DNA of 64,000 nt. It comes from Aurantimonas sp. 22II-16-19i (GTDB lineage: Bacteria; Pseudomonadota; Alphaproteobacteria; Rhizobiales; Rhizobiaceae). The translations under genes and the position numbers were made by a program. The stretch is from the NCBI RefSeq assembly GCF_002088275.1, contig NZ_AQQS01000001.1, positions 186,001 through 250,000 on the forward strand, in the 5' to 3' direction. The notes below the pieces were generated by a model that was not told the DNA's origin, ran no database searches, and saw only the letters and a list, made by a program, of their open reading frames with translations. The first letter of the stretch is position 1. Every line of letters begins with the position of its first letter. Shown piece after piece: positions 8,630 through 17,927 of the stretch.

Positions 8630-10300
8630 ATGAGCGACATCCCCTACAGAGACGTCGACACCGAGGACGAACTGCCCGGCGGCCAGGTCATGGAGACCAG
8701 CTATCTCGGCGAGAAATTCTCGATCTGGTCGTGGCTGACCACCACCGACCACAAGCGGATCGGCGTCCTCTACCTGATCTCGACGACGTTCTTCTTCTTC
8801 ATCGGCGGCGCCGCGGCGACGATGATCCGGCTGGAACTGTTCACGCCGGCGGGCGACCTCCTCACCGACGACGGCTACAACAAGGTCTTCACCCTGCACG
8901 GCGTGGTGATGGTCTGGTTCTTCCTCGTGCCGGTCATCCCCTCGGTGCTCGGCAACTTCCTGATCCCGCTGATGCTGGGTGCCAAGGATCTCGCCTTCCC
9001 GCGCCTCAACCTGATCTCCTGGTACCTCAACATCCTCGGCGGCGCCTTCGCCGTGTGGGCGTTGCTGGCCGGCGGGGTGGACACCGGCTGGACCTTCTAC
9101 ACGCCCTATTCCACGGCCTTCGCGAACACCCACGTCTCGCTGACGGCGATCGGCGTGTTCATCGCCGGCTTCTCGACGATCGCCACCGGCGTGAACATGA
9201 TCGTCACCGTCCATACGATGCGCCCGCCCGGCATGGGCTGGTTCCGCATGCCGCTGTTCGTCTGGGCGATCTACGCCACCAGCCTGATCATGCTCCTGTC
9301 GACGCCGGTGCTCGCCATGGTGCTGACGCTGCTGGTGACGGAGCGGCTCCTCGGCCTCGGCATCTTCGATCCGAGCCGCGGCGGCGATCCGATCCTGTTC
9401 CAGCACCTCTTCTGGTTCTACTCGCACCCCGCCGTCTACATCATGATCCTGCCGGGCATGGGCGTCGTGACGGAGGTCATCACCTGTTTCTCCCGGCGGC
9501 GGGTCTTCGGCTATGCGGCGATGGTCTATGCGCTGCTCGCCATCGCGGTGATCGGCTTCTTCGTCTGGGGCCACCACATGTTCACGTCGGGCCAGTCGAT
9601 GTATGCGAGCCTGACCTTTTCCTTCCTGTCCTTCCTCGTCGCCGTCCCCTCGGCCATCAAGGTGTTCAACTGGATCGCCACGATGTATCGCGGCCAGATC
9701 ACCTTCGAGGCCTCGATGCTCTATGCGATGGGCTTCGTCGGCCTGTTCACCATGGGCGGCCTGACCGGCCTGTTCCTCGCCTCGGTGCCGGTCGACCTGC
9801 ATCTCCACGACACCTATTTCGTCGTCGCGCATTTCCACTACATCATGGTCGGCGGCATGGTGTCGGCCTTCTTCGCCGGCCTGCATTTCTGGTGGCCGAA
9901 GATCACCGGCCGGCTCTATCCGGAGGTGGCGGCCCAGATCGCCGCCCTGCTGATGTTCTTCGGTTTCAATCTGACCTTCTTCCCGCAATACATCCTCGGC
10001 AATATCGGCATGCCGCGGCGCTACCATGCCTATCCGGAGGCGTTCCAGGTCTGGCACGTCCTGTCCTCGGCCGGTGCCGTCATCCTCGCCGCCGCCTATC
10101 TGATGCCGTTCGGCTATCTGCTGTGGTCGCTGGTCTGGGGCCGCCGCGCACCGGAAAACCCTTGGCGCGCCAAGGGGCTGGAATGGCTGACGAGCTCGCC
10201 GCCGCCCAAGCACAACTTCCTGACCAATCCGAAGGTCGAGGGCGACGTCTACGACTACCATCCGCCCCAGCAACCGCGGCGGGAGCCGAGCGATGACTGA
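8630..10300 (+). CDS. coxA: Cytochrome c oxidase subunit I, A2-type caa3
   Basis: A 556-residue subunit I with twelve membrane segments and all heme and CuB histidines: His90 (heme), His266, His315 and His316 (CuB), His401 and His403 (hemes). At the end of the D-channel the sequence is YSHPAVY (264-270), with the YS pair instead of the Glu of GHPEVY. The cross-link Tyr270 is kept. This marks the A2 subfamily of heme-copper oxidases, as in the caa3 enzyme that associates with alternative complex III in Rhodothermus. Lies ten bases after coxB. Confidence 0.95.
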   Translation: MSDIPYRDVDTEDELPGGQVMETSYLGEKFSIWSWLTTTDHKRIGVLYLISTTFFFFIGGAAATMIRLELFTPAGDLLTDDGYNKVFTLHGVVMVWFFLVPVIPSVLGNFLIPLMLGAKDLAFPRLNLISWYLNILGGAFAVWALLAGGVDTGWTFYTPYSTAFANTHVSLTAIGVFIAGFSTIATGVNMIVTVHTMRPPGMGWFRMPLFVWAIYATSLIMLLSTPVLAMVLTLLVTERLLGLGIFDPSRGGDPILFQHLFWFYSHPAVYIMILPGMGVVTEVITCFSRRRVFGYAAMVYALLAIAVIGFFVWGHHMFTSGQSMYASLTFSFLSFLVAVPSAIKVFNWIATMYRGQITFEASMLYAMGFVGLFTMGGLTGLFLASVPVDLHLHDTYFVVAHFHYIMVGGMVSAFFAGLHFWWPKITGRLYPEVAAQIAALLMFFGFNLTFFPQYILGNIGMPRRYHAYPEAFQVWHVLSSAGAVILAAAYLMPFGYLLWSLVWGRRAPENPWRAKGLEWLTSSPPPKHNFLTNPKVEGDVYDYHPPQQPRREPSDD

Positions 10301-11027
10301 GGCAGAGGTCGCCGCGCCGCATCACGCGGATGGAGGGGAAGGCGCTGCCGGGTGGGGAGGGCGGCCCCCCGGGCGAGCCCGGGGGGCCGACGGGGCGAGC
10401 CCGGCCCTCGCCTCGCATTTCCACGACCTCCGCCAGCAGCACGCCGCGGCCGATCTCGGGCTGTGGATCTTCCTCGCGACGGAGATCCTGTTCTTCGGCG
10501 GCCTGTTCGCGGCCTATCTCGTCTACGCCCTGCTCTATCCGGCGGCGTTCCTCGAGGCCGCGGCCGAGACCGAGATCGTCATCGGCACGATCAACACCGC
10601 CCTGCTCCTCACCAGCGGGCTGACCGCGGCCTTGGCGGTGAAGGCGGCCGGCCTCGACATGCGCCGCAGCGTGACGGTGCTGGTCGCGGCAACCATCGCT
10701 CTCGGCGTCGTCTTCCTCGCCGCCAAGGGCTACGAGTACTGGCTCGACCTCGACCACCACCTCTATCCGACGAGCCCGGACTTTCCCCTCGCCGCACCCG
10801 CCGCCAGGCTGTTCTGGTCGCTCTACTGGATGATGACCGGGCTCCACGCCGTCCATATCCTCGTCGGGCTGGGCGTGTGGTCGGTCATCCTCGTCCAGAC
10901 CTTTCGGGGGACGTTCTCGCTGACCGACAATTCGCGGGTGCGGATCGCCGGCCTCTATTGGGGTTTCGTCGACCTGATGTGGCTGTTCCTCTGGCCGCTG
11001 CTCTATCTGATGGGACGGGCGACATGA
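10293..11027 (+). CDS. coxC: Cytochrome c oxidase subunit III (caa3)
   Basis: A 244-residue subunit III with five hydrophobic segments. Family features include [30 protein letters not shown] and the C-terminal [19 protein letters not shown]. The start overlaps coxA by eight bases. The N-terminal 40 residues are unusual: a glycine/arginine-rich low-complexity stretch encoded partly by a perfect GC-rich palindrome at 10363-10388. Confidence 0.93.
   Translation: MTEAEVAAPHHADGGEGAAGWGGRPPGRARGADGASPALASHFHDLRQQHAAADLGLWIFLATEILFFGGLFAAYLVYALLYPAAFLEAAAETEIVIGTINTALLLTSGLTAALAVKAAGLDMRRSVTVLVAATIALGVVFLAAKGYEYWLDLDHHLYPTSPDFPLAAPAARLFWSLYWMMTGLHAVHILVGLGVWSVILVQTFRGTFSLTDNSRVRIAGLYWGFVDLMWLFLWPLLYLMGRAT
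10363..10388. repeat. Perfect GC-rich inverted repeat within coxC
   Basis: Two 12-base arms (GGCCCCCCGGGC and its complement) separated by GA, followed by further G/C-rich sequence. It falls at codons 24-32 of coxC and would form a very stable mRNA hairpin just inside the reading frame. There is no T-run, so it does not look like an intrinsic terminator. Confidence 0.8.
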
Positions 11028-11440
11028 GCCGTGCCGACACCCACCGCGCCCCGCGGCGCATCGCCAGCCGAAACGACCGCGGCGCGGACCGGCAGGCGCT
11101 GCTGCCGCCGCTGCTGCCGGAACTCGCGGTCTATCTCGGCCTGTTCGCGCTGGCCGCGGTCTCGCTGCTCCTGGCCTTCTGGGGCGCCCTCGACGGGCTT
11201 GCCATCCTCGCCTGCCTCGCCGTCGCGGCCATCATGGCGTCGCTGGTGATGGTGTTCTTCATGCATCTGCGCACGGCGATGACGGTGATCGTGCTCGCGG
11301 GTCTCTCCGGCGTCGTCTGGCTGGTCATTCTCTTCGGCCTGACCCTGTCCGACTACCTCACCCGGCCCGGCGACTTCGGCACCTCGGTCGAGACGCCGAC
11401 CGCCACCGAGAGGATGCGCAGCCCGCCTTCCGAACGGTGA
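11024..11440 (+). CDS. coxD: Cytochrome c oxidase subunit IV-like protein (prokaryotic, caa3)
   Basis: A 138-residue protein with a charged N-terminus and three hydrophobic segments (about residues 33-52, 56-80 and 86-108). It contains MASLVMVFFMHLRT, the hallmark of small prokaryotic COX subunit IV proteins. It overlaps coxC by four bases and ends the operon. The following 112 bases hold no gene and no convincing terminator. Confidence 0.85.
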   Translation: MSRADTHRAPRRIASRNDRGADRQALLPPLLPELAVYLGLFALAAVSLLLAFWGALDGLAILACLAVAAIMASLVMVFFMHLRTAMTVIVLAGLSGVVWLVILFGLTLSDYLTRPGDFGTSVETPTATERMRSPPSER

Positions 11441-11552
11441 GGAATCGGCATCCGGGCTCTCTTGCGAAAAGCGAAGACTTGGTCGCAAAACACCAAACCC
11501 ATTGATCTTTTTTCGATCGCCCGGACGCAGATCCGACGGCCGCGCAGCTCCG

Positions 11553-12887
11553 TCACGGATGCGGCGGCAGCGGCGCCCCGGCGGCCTTGGCGGAGAGCCA
11601 GTCGCGGGCGCGATGGTAGCGCAGCGAGAGCTGCGGCCCGAACCCCATGTAGAAGGGCGCGGCGCGCTGCGGCTCCAGCCGCAGCGACAGGTCCCTGTCC
11701 GGGACTCCCATCGCCCATTCCGACAGGATCCCGCCGAGCATCGAGCCGGTCGGGACGCCGCGACCCGACAGGCCGGTGAGGCCGACGACGCCGGGCGCCA
11801 GATCGTAGAGCCGCGGCACCGTGCGGACCTGCATGTCGAGTTCGCCGAACCAGAGATACTCCCAGCGGATCGCCTCGGCGATCTGCGGGTGCAGCCATTT
11901 GAGCCGGTCGGTCAGGATCTTCCGCGTGAGGGTGAGATCGACGCCGCGCCGGCCCATCGGGAACATCGAGGCGACGATCCGCCCGTCGCGGTCGTATTTG
12001 TAGACGTAGATGTCGCCGCGACCGTCATGCATCGTCGTGTTCTGCGGCAGGACGTGCCGCCGCGTCTCCTCCGACAGCGGCTGGGTCGCCGCGACGAAGA
12101 CGCGCATGATCCTGAACGTTTGGTCGAGCTTCGGCCAGCCGCCGACCGTATAGGCCCCCGTCGCGAAGATCACCTTGTCGGCCGAGACTGCGCCCTTGGG
12201 CGTCTCGACGCGCCAGCGGCCGGCCTCGCGCTCGACGGACTGCACCGGCGACGCGGTGAACAGCTTGCCGCCCTCCTGCATCACCGCGCGGGCGAGCCCC
12301 CTTGCATAGCCGAGCGGATTGAGATGGCCGCCCTCCTCGTGCAGCCAGCCGCCCATCAGGCGCGGCGAGCCGGTGATCGCCTGCGCCTCCTTCGCCCCGA
12401 GAAGCTTCGTTCTGGCACCGACGGCGTTGTATTCCTCGACCTTGTGCTCGAGCGTGCGGATGTTCGCGGGCTGCAGGGCGCCCATCACATAGCCGTTCTG
12501 CTGCCACTCGCAGCCGATCTGGTAGTCGCGGATCATCGCCGCGACCTTGTCGTTCGCCCGGGTCTGGCGCTGGATCAGGCGCTCGGCCCATGGCTCGCCG
12601 AGCATCCTGCGCAATTCGCCCAGCGAGTAATGGGTGAAGGTCGGGGTGCAGTGGCCGGCATTGCGGCCCGATCCGCCGAAGCCGGCCTCCTGCGCCTCGA
12701 CGACGACGACCGAGACGCCCTTCCTGGCAAGCTCCAGCGCCGTGGTCAGGCCGGTATAGCCGGCCCCGACGATGCAGACATCGGCGGCGACGGTCTCCTC
12801 CAGCTGCCGCGTCGCGGGCGCCGCCTCGGCGGTGGCGAACCAGAGGGAGGCCTCGAAGGGCGAGAAGCGCGGCTCGGCTGTCCTCAA
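11553..12887 (-). CDS. FAD-dependent amine/amino-acid oxidoreductase (DAO family)
   Basis: A 444-residue DAO-fold oxidoreductase with an N-terminal Rossmann motif VGAGYTGLTTALELA, the FAD-binding SGRNAGH near residue 75, and a C-terminal GLTGLSGRGVPTGSMLGG. It resembles gamma-glutamylputrescine oxidase-type proteins, but the substrate cannot be assigned. The chosen TTG start at 12887 follows a GGAGGGGGAG sequence and lies just after the permease stop. Upstream codons in the frame would overlap the permease deeply. It is the last gene of the ABC-transport operon, suggesting it acts on the imported compound. Confidence 0.85.
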   Translation of the reverse strand: MRTAEPRFSPFEASLWFATAEAAPATRQLEETVAADVCIVGAGYTGLTTALELARKGVSVVVVEAQEAGFGGSGRNAGHCTPTFTHYSLGELRRMLGEPWAERLIQRQTRANDKVAAMIRDYQIGCEWQQNGYVMGALQPANIRTLEHKVEEYNAVGARTKLLGAKEAQAITGSPRLMGGWLHEEGGHLNPLGYARGLARAVMQEGGKLFTASPVQSVEREAGRWRVETPKGAVSADKVIFATGAYTVGGWPKLDQTFRIMRVFVAATQPLSEETRRHVLPQNTTMHDGRGDIYVYKYDRDGRIVASMFPMGRRGVDLTLTRKILTDRLKWLHPQIAEAIRWEYLWFGELDMQVRTVPRLYDLAPGVVGLTGLSGRGVPTGSMLGGILSEWAMGVPDRDLSLRLEPQRAAPFYMGFGPQLSLRYHRARDWLSAKAAGAPLPPHP

Positions 12888-12918
12888 GGCGATGTCTCCC
12901 CCTCCGTGTGGTCCCGGG

Positions 12919-13806
12919 TCACGCGATGTCGCTGCGGGCGTCGAGGGCGTCGCGCAGGCCGTCGCCGACGAAGTTGAAGCCGGTGACGGCCAGCGTGATG
13001 GCGACGCCCGGGACGATCGCCAGCCACGGCGCCGAATCCAGATATTGCTGCGCCCCGTTGAGCATGTTGCCCCAGCTCGGCAGCGGCGGCTGGATGCCGT
13101 AGCCGAGGAAGCTGACATAGGCTTCGAGCAGGATCGCCCGGGCGACGGTGAGCGTCGCCGCGACGATGATCGGCCCGATGGCGTTCGGCAGCAGCTCGCG
13201 GAACATGATCTGGCTGTTGGAGAGGCCCAGCGTCCTCGCCGCCATGATGAAGTCCCGTTCCCGCAGCGACTTGATCTCGGCCTCGACGATCCGCGTGATC
13301 TCCATCCAGCTCGTCGCGGCGATGATCAGCGTGATCATGATCGGGCTCGGCTTGATGAAGGCGGCCAGCGCGAGCAGCAGGAAGATGCTCGGAAAGGACA
13401 GCATCGCGTCGACGAAACGCATCAGCACCGCGCCGATCCTGCCGCCGTAATAGCCGGCGACGATGCCGATCAGGCTGCCGAAGACGGTGGACATCAGCAT
13501 GGCGGCGAAGCCGACGAGCAGCGAGATGCGGCCCGCCATGAACAGCCGGGCGGCAAGGTCGCGGCCGAGCGGGTCGGTGCCGAAGATGTGGGAGCCGGTC
13601 ATGGGCGGCGCGAAGCGTGCGCGCAGGTCGATGTAGAGGTCGTCGAAGGGCAGGAGAAACGGCCCGATGACGCAGGCGAGCACCAGGAGGACGATGATCG
13701 CCAGCCCGAACAGCGCCAGGCGATGACGCAGGAAGCGCTTGACCGCGCGCCGCTGCCACCAGCGCTGCGTCGGGGCGGGATCGGCCTTGAATGCCATGTC
13801 GGTCAT
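12919..13806 (-). CDS. Peptide/opine ABC transporter permease (DppC-like)
   Basis: A 295-residue inner-membrane permease of the dipeptide/oligopeptide class, with six membrane segments. Visible are the N-terminal DppC signature GTDPLGRDL and the cytoplasmic coupling loop EAEIKSLRERDFIMAARTLG. The C-terminal LPSWGNML is typical of DppC proteins. The ATG at 13806 was chosen because it begins 13 bases after the DppB stop and gives the expected N-terminus. Works with the DppB-like partner, the fused ATPase and the substrate-binding protein in this operon. Confidence 0.92.
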   Translation of the reverse strand: MTDMAFKADPAPTQRWWQRRAVKRFLRHRLALFGLAIIVLLVLACVIGPFLLPFDDLYIDLRARFAPPMTGSHIFGTDPLGRDLAARLFMAGRISLLVGFAAMLMSTVFGSLIGIVAGYYGGRIGAVLMRFVDAMLSFPSIFLLLALAAFIKPSPIMITLIIAATSWMEITRIVEAEIKSLRERDFIMAARTLGLSNSQIMFRELLPNAIGPIIVAATLTVARAILLEAYVSFLGYGIQPPLPSWGNMLNGAQQYLDSAPWLAIVPGVAITLAVTGFNFVGDGLRDALDARSDIA

Positions 13807-13819
13807 GTGCCTCGCCCCC

Positions 13820-14776
13820 TCAGCCGAGCCGGATGCGCGGATCGATGATGGCGACCGCCACATCCGCCATGAGATTGCCGATCAGGACGAGGATCGCCGA
13901 CAGCATCAGGAGGCCCATGACAACGGGATAATCGCTGTAGCCGAGGCTATCGAGGAACAGCCGGCCCATGCCGGGCCAGGTGAAGACGGTTTCCGTCACC
14001 AGCGCTCCCCCGAGGATCGTCGGCAGCTGCAGGCCGAGCAGCGTGATCATCGGCACCAGCGCGTTGCGCAGGATGTGGCGGGTCAGGACGGCCCAGCGGG
14101 TCAGCCCCTTGGCCTTGGCCGTGCGCACGAAATCCTGGTTCATCACGTCGAGCACCGCCGTGCGCATGTAGCGGCTCCAGACGGCGACGTTGACGAGGGC
14201 GAGCACCAGGCTCGGCATGATCAGGTGCACCGCGTAGTCGAGCACCGAGCCGTCGCCGATGGTGTACATGTTGCCGGCCGGCAGCCAGCCGAGGCGCAGC
14301 GCGAAGAGATAGATGGCGATCAGGCCGAACCAGAAGGTCGGGATCGACAGCGCCACCATCGCGCCGACGGTCGCGGCATAGTCGAAGATCGAGTAGCGCT
14401 TCAAGGCTCCCAGAACGCCGATCCATGTGCCGATCAGCACCGAGATGACCGTCGAGGTGCCCATCAAGAGCAGCGTTGCCAGGAGATGGTCGTAGATGAC
14501 CGAGAGCACCGGCTGGTTGTCGCGGTAGGAGCGGCCCCAGTCGCCCTGGAGAAGCCGGGTGAACCACTCCCAGTACTGGACCGGCAGCGGTCGATCGAGG
14601 CCCATCTGCTGCGCGATGCGGGCGAGCTGCGCCTGCGTCATGCCGGGCGTCAGCGCGAATTGCGACAGCGGGCCGCCGGGAGCCAGCGTCAGCACGGCAA
14701 AGCCGATCATCGAGACGATGACGAGGAGAACGAGGCTCTGCCAGAGCCGTCCGAAGAGAAAGCGCAGCATCGGCAA
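13820..14776 (-). CDS. Peptide/opine ABC transporter permease (DppB-like)
   Basis: A 318-residue permease with the DppB layout: first membrane segment at residues 8-30, a periplasmic loop with LTPGMTQAQLARIAQQMGLD, and the coupling loop DVMNQDFVRTAKAKGL. The C-terminal ETVFTWPGMGRL is a family hallmark. It lies downstream of the substrate-binding protein, with a strong stem-loop in the gap between them. Confidence 0.93.
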   Translation of the reverse strand: MPMLRFLFGRLWQSLVLLVIVSMIGFAVLTLAPGGPLSQFALTPGMTQAQLARIAQQMGLDRPLPVQYWEWFTRLLQGDWGRSYRDNQPVLSVIYDHLLATLLLMGTSTVISVLIGTWIGVLGALKRYSIFDYAATVGAMVALSIPTFWFGLIAIYLFALRLGWLPAGNMYTIGDGSVLDYAVHLIMPSLVLALVNVAVWSRYMRTAVLDVMNQDFVRTAKAKGLTRWAVLTRHILRNALVPMITLLGLQLPTILGGALVTETVFTWPGMGRLFLDSLGYSDYPVVMGLLMLSAILVLIGNLMADVAVAIIDPRIRLG

Positions 14777-14847
14777 GTTCGCTTCCGCAAGATCCGCACC
14801 GGGCCGCGAGAGCCAGGCGACGGGTTTGAAACTTGGAGCGAGAGAGC

Positions 14848-14871
14848 CACGGCCGGCAGGCGCCGGCCGTG
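14848..14871 (-). promoter_or_regulatory. Intercistronic stem-loop after the substrate-binding protein gene
   Basis: A perfect inverted repeat with 10-base arms (CACGGCCGGC) and a 4-base loop, 11 bases past the stop of the substrate-binding protein gene and upstream of the permease gene. There is no T-run. In many ABC operons such hairpins protect the binding-protein mRNA end and raise its level over the permeases. That role is inferred here. Confidence 0.65.
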
Positions 14872-14882
14872 ACGAGGAGGGG

Positions 14883-16553
14883 CTACTTGTTCCAGTACCA
14901 GGTGGCGACGTCCCAGCTGTCGATGCGCACGTTGATGTTCGGCACGACCCCGCCGACGTCGCTCTTGTGGCCGCGGACGGTGGCGTACTGGAACATCGGC
15001 AGGAACGGCAGGTCCTCGCGCACCACCTCCTGCAGCTTGGTGTAGGCGGCCTTGCGCTCCTCGGTGACGAAGGTCGATCCGCCGGCCTTCAAGAGCTTGC
15101 CGACCTCCTCGTTGTCATACTGCCAGGTGTTCTGACCGGCGCCGCCCTTGGCCGGGATCGAGGTCGGGGCGAGGTAGTTGGACACGTCCGGGTCGGAGCC
15201 GGTGAGGAAGTTGATGCCGACGACGACGGAATCGAACTTCGACATCATCCAGTAGTCGCCCCACATCACCGCCGGCGGCAGGTTCGAGATCGACATGTCG
15301 ACGCCGATTTCCTTGAACGACTGCTGGATGAACTGCTGGGCCTGTTCGCGGATGTGGTTGCCGGCAGTGGTGGAATTGGTGAAGGCGAGTTTCACCCCGT
15401 CCTTCTCGCGGATGCCGTCGCTCCCGAGCTTCCACCCGGCCTCGTCGAGCAGGCTCTTCGCCTTGTCCGGATTGTATTCCTGCTTCGGCAGGTCGGCGTT
15501 GTAGTAGGCCGACTGCTGCGGCATGAAGGTCTCGGTCGGCGACGGCAGCCCGTAATAGAGCGCGTCGATGATCGTCTGCTTGTCCAGCGCGGCATAGAGC
15601 GCCTGGCGGACCTTCGGATCCTGGAACTGCGGACGCTCCATGTTGAACGACAGGGATTCCACCGTGGCGGTGGGGACGACGGCGACCGTCTTGCCCTCGA
15701 GATCCTTGGCCTCCTGATACTTGTCCGGCGTGATCCACTGCAGCCCGACCACGTCGATGTCGCCGGTCTTGAACTGGGTGTAGAGGACGGTGAGGTCGGG
15801 GATGTACTTGTAGATCAGCCGCTCGAGATACGGCCCTTCGCCGAAATAGTCGGTGTTGGCCTCGAGCGTGATGTGGTCGCCCGCCATCCGCTCGACCCAC
15901 TTGAACGGTCCGGTGCCGACGGGGGCGTTGTTGTAGGGCGCATTGTTCTTGTCGGCCTCCGCCCCGAGAATGTGTTTCGGCACGATGAAGGTTGCGGCGA
16001 GGATCGAGGGATAGGGCGCGTAGGGGCTCTTCAGGTCGAAGGTCAGCTCGGTCGGCGAGACGACCGTCAGGTTCTCGACCAGCTCATGGCCGTCGCGCCG
16101 CCAGGAGCGGAAGTCCGGATCGACCAGGAGCTCGATGGTGAACTTGACGTCCTCGGCGGTGAACGGCGCGCCATCATGCCACTTGACGTCGTCGCGCAGC
16201 TTGATCTTCCAGTGGAGCCCGTCCTGCGAGATGCCGCCATTCTCGACGCTCGGCACTTCCGTGGCGAGGGAGGGCTGGAACTCGCCCTTGTCGTCGACGA
16301 TGAACAGGGGATCGAAGACCGAAAAGTGGATGCCCTCGTCCACCTCGATATGCGGCATGTGCGGGTTGAAGACGGTCGGCTCCTGGGAGAATCCGACGAT
16401 CACCTGGCCGGTCGGCTCGGAGGGTGGAGCGGCCATGGCCGAGCCCTTGCCGAACAGCCCCGGGACGGCGAGCCCCGCGGCCGAGGCGCCCATGAGCGAA
16501 AGAACCCGGCGCCGCGACGGGCGGCTCCACGACGGGAAATGCTGGTCTGCCAT
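14883..16553 (-). CDS. Peptide/opine ABC transporter substrate-binding protein (SBP family 5), Tat signal
   Basis: A 556-residue periplasmic binding protein of the DppA/OppA family (SBP_bac_5). The N-terminus has a twin-arginine signal (SRRRVLSLMGASAAGLAVPG), suggesting export after folding. The body shows family landmarks such as DDVKWHDGAPFTAEDVKF, GTGPFKW and DPKVRQALYAALDK. Of two close ATGs, the one at 16553 has an AGAAGG sequence at good spacing; the one at 16559 is too near. The ligand is unknown. Neighbouring FAD oxidoreductases point to an amine, N-alkyl amino acid or opine rather than a plain peptide. Confidence 0.93.
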   Translation of the reverse strand: MADQHFPSWSRPSRRRVLSLMGASAAGLAVPGLFGKGSAMAAPPSEPTGQVIVGFSQEPTVFNPHMPHIEVDEGIHFSVFDPLFIVDDKGEFQPSLATEVPSVENGGISQDGLHWKIKLRDDVKWHDGAPFTAEDVKFTIELLVDPDFRSWRRDGHELVENLTVVSPTELTFDLKSPYAPYPSILAATFIVPKHILGAEADKNNAPYNNAPVGTGPFKWVERMAGDHITLEANTDYFGEGPYLERLIYKYIPDLTVLYTQFKTGDIDVVGLQWITPDKYQEAKDLEGKTVAVVPTATVESLSFNMERPQFQDPKVRQALYAALDKQTIIDALYYGLPSPTETFMPQQSAYYNADLPKQEYNPDKAKSLLDEAGWKLGSDGIREKDGVKLAFTNSTTAGNHIREQAQQFIQQSFKEIGVDMSISNLPPAVMWGDYWMMSKFDSVVVGINFLTGSDPDVSNYLAPTSIPAKGGAGQNTWQYDNEEVGKLLKAGGSTFVTEERKAAYTKLQEVVREDLPFLPMFQYATVRGHKSDVGGVVPNINVRIDSWDVATWYWNK

Positions 16554-16593
16554 GTCCATGATCCTTCTGGTTGCCGAGGGGAAGTCAGGATGG

Positions 16594-17925
16594 TCAAAAG
16601 CCGCTGTCCGGTCGCACCGTCGATCCGTCGGTGAAGCGGGAGAAGCGGAATTCATGCGGATCGACGACCGGCGTGCGGTTCGTGACGATGTCGGCCATCA
16701 GCCGACCCGCGCCCGGCCCGATGCCGAAGCCGTGGCCGGAAAAGCCGGTGGCGACGTGGAAGCCGGGGATCTGGTCGATCGCCGAGATGACCGGAATGGC
16801 GTCCGGCGTCACGTCGATCCGGCCGCCCCAGTGCTGGTCGACCTCGGCCTTTGCAAAGGCCGGGAAGGCGCGGGCGAGTTCGGTCAGCGCCTTCTGCGTC
16901 ATGCGCTTTTCGGGCTTGGGATCGAGCACGCGGCAGTATTCGAAGGGGCTCGCTTCGTCGAGCGACCATTTTTTCGGCGTCCGCGCCTCCTCGAGGAAGC
17001 GCGAGGAAAGCCGGAAATTCAGCGAGTTCCAGTCCTCGCGCAGCGCCGGCAGGAAGCGCCGGGCATAGCGGAAGGAGTTCGGCACGATGTCGACGACGTT
17101 CTCGTGGCCGCAGGCGATGGTGTAGCCGCCATCCTTGCGCTTGCGGCAGGCGAAGCCCTTCGCCCAGATCGCCTGGTCGGGGCCGCCCTCCAGCGGCTTG
17201 GTGCGCAGGACCGAGGCGAGCACCGTCAGTTGCGGCAGGTCGAGGCCGTAGAGCCCGCAGAAGAGGTTCGACCAGGCGCCGCCGGCCAGCACCACGGAGG
17301 AGCAGGCGATCCGCCCGCGCTCGGTGACGACCCCCGACACCCGGCCACCGCTGGTCTCGATGCCGCGCACGGCGCATTCGGTCAGGATCGCCGCGCCCCT
17401 GTCGCGGGCCGCCTCGGCGATCGCCGGGGCGGCGATCTGCGGCTCGGCACGCCCGTCGGCGGGAGTGTAGAGCGCACCCTTCACGGCGAACTGGGCCTCC
17501 GGATACATCGCCTTGAACTCGTCCGGGCTCAGCATCCGCGACTCGATCTGCCACGGCTCCAGGTGGCGGATCCAGCGTGTGTAGTTCTCGACGTCCCTGT
17601 CGCTCTCGCAGGTGAAGACGATGCCGGACCGCGTATAGCCGGTGGCACGGCCGGTGCGCCGGTCGATGTCCTTCCACAGGCGCAGGGCCTCGGCCATCAG
17701 CGGCACCTCGCGCGGGTCGCGGCGGGAGATGCGCACCCAGCCCCAGTTGCGGCTCGACTGCTCCTGGCCGATGCCGCCCTTTTCGCAGAGGGCGACGCTG
17801 ACGCCGCGCTCGGCGAGTTCGAGGGCGGTCGATACACCGATGATGCCGCCGCCGATGACGACGACGTCGACGGCTTCCGGCAGTTCGAGATCGCCGTGGA
17901 CGGGGGTTACGAAGGGGCCGGGCAT
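16594..17925 (-). CDS. FAD-dependent oxidoreductase (DAO family, amino-acid/amine dehydrogenase-like)
   Basis: A 443-residue DAO-family flavoprotein with the N-terminal dinucleotide-binding VVIGGGIIGVSTALELAERG and a C-terminal FSGHGFGIGPGAGRLMAD. Sarcosine oxidase, D-amino-acid dehydrogenase and opine oxidase B subunits share this layout. The substrate is not identifiable. It follows the SDR by two bases and precedes the substrate-binding protein, so it is in the same transcription unit. Confidence 0.87.
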   Translation of the reverse strand: MPGPFVTPVHGDLELPEAVDVVVIGGGIIGVSTALELAERGVSVALCEKGGIGQEQSSRNWGWVRISRRDPREVPLMAEALRLWKDIDRRTGRATGYTRSGIVFTCESDRDVENYTRWIRHLEPWQIESRMLSPDEFKAMYPEAQFAVKGALYTPADGRAEPQIAAPAIAEAARDRGAAILTECAVRGIETSGGRVSGVVTERGRIACSSVVLAGGAWSNLFCGLYGLDLPQLTVLASVLRTKPLEGGPDQAIWAKGFACRKRKDGGYTIACGHENVVDIVPNSFRYARRFLPALREDWNSLNFRLSSRFLEEARTPKKWSLDEASPFEYCRVLDPKPEKRMTQKALTELARAFPAFAKAEVDQHWGGRIDVTPDAIPVISAIDQIPGFHVATGFSGHGFGIGPGAGRLMADIVTNRTPVVDPHEFRFSRFTDGSTVRPDSGF

Positions 17926-17927
17926 TG

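Noticed and set aside
8567-10273. A 568-codon minus-strand frame opposite coxA
   Set aside because: Antisense of the conserved oxidase subunit I; the product is highly charged and repetitive.
11502-11518. TTGATCTTTTTTCGATC as a possible FNR box after coxD
   Set aside because: The second half-site and spacing do not fit TTGAT-N4-ATCAA, and no gene start lies appropriately nearby.
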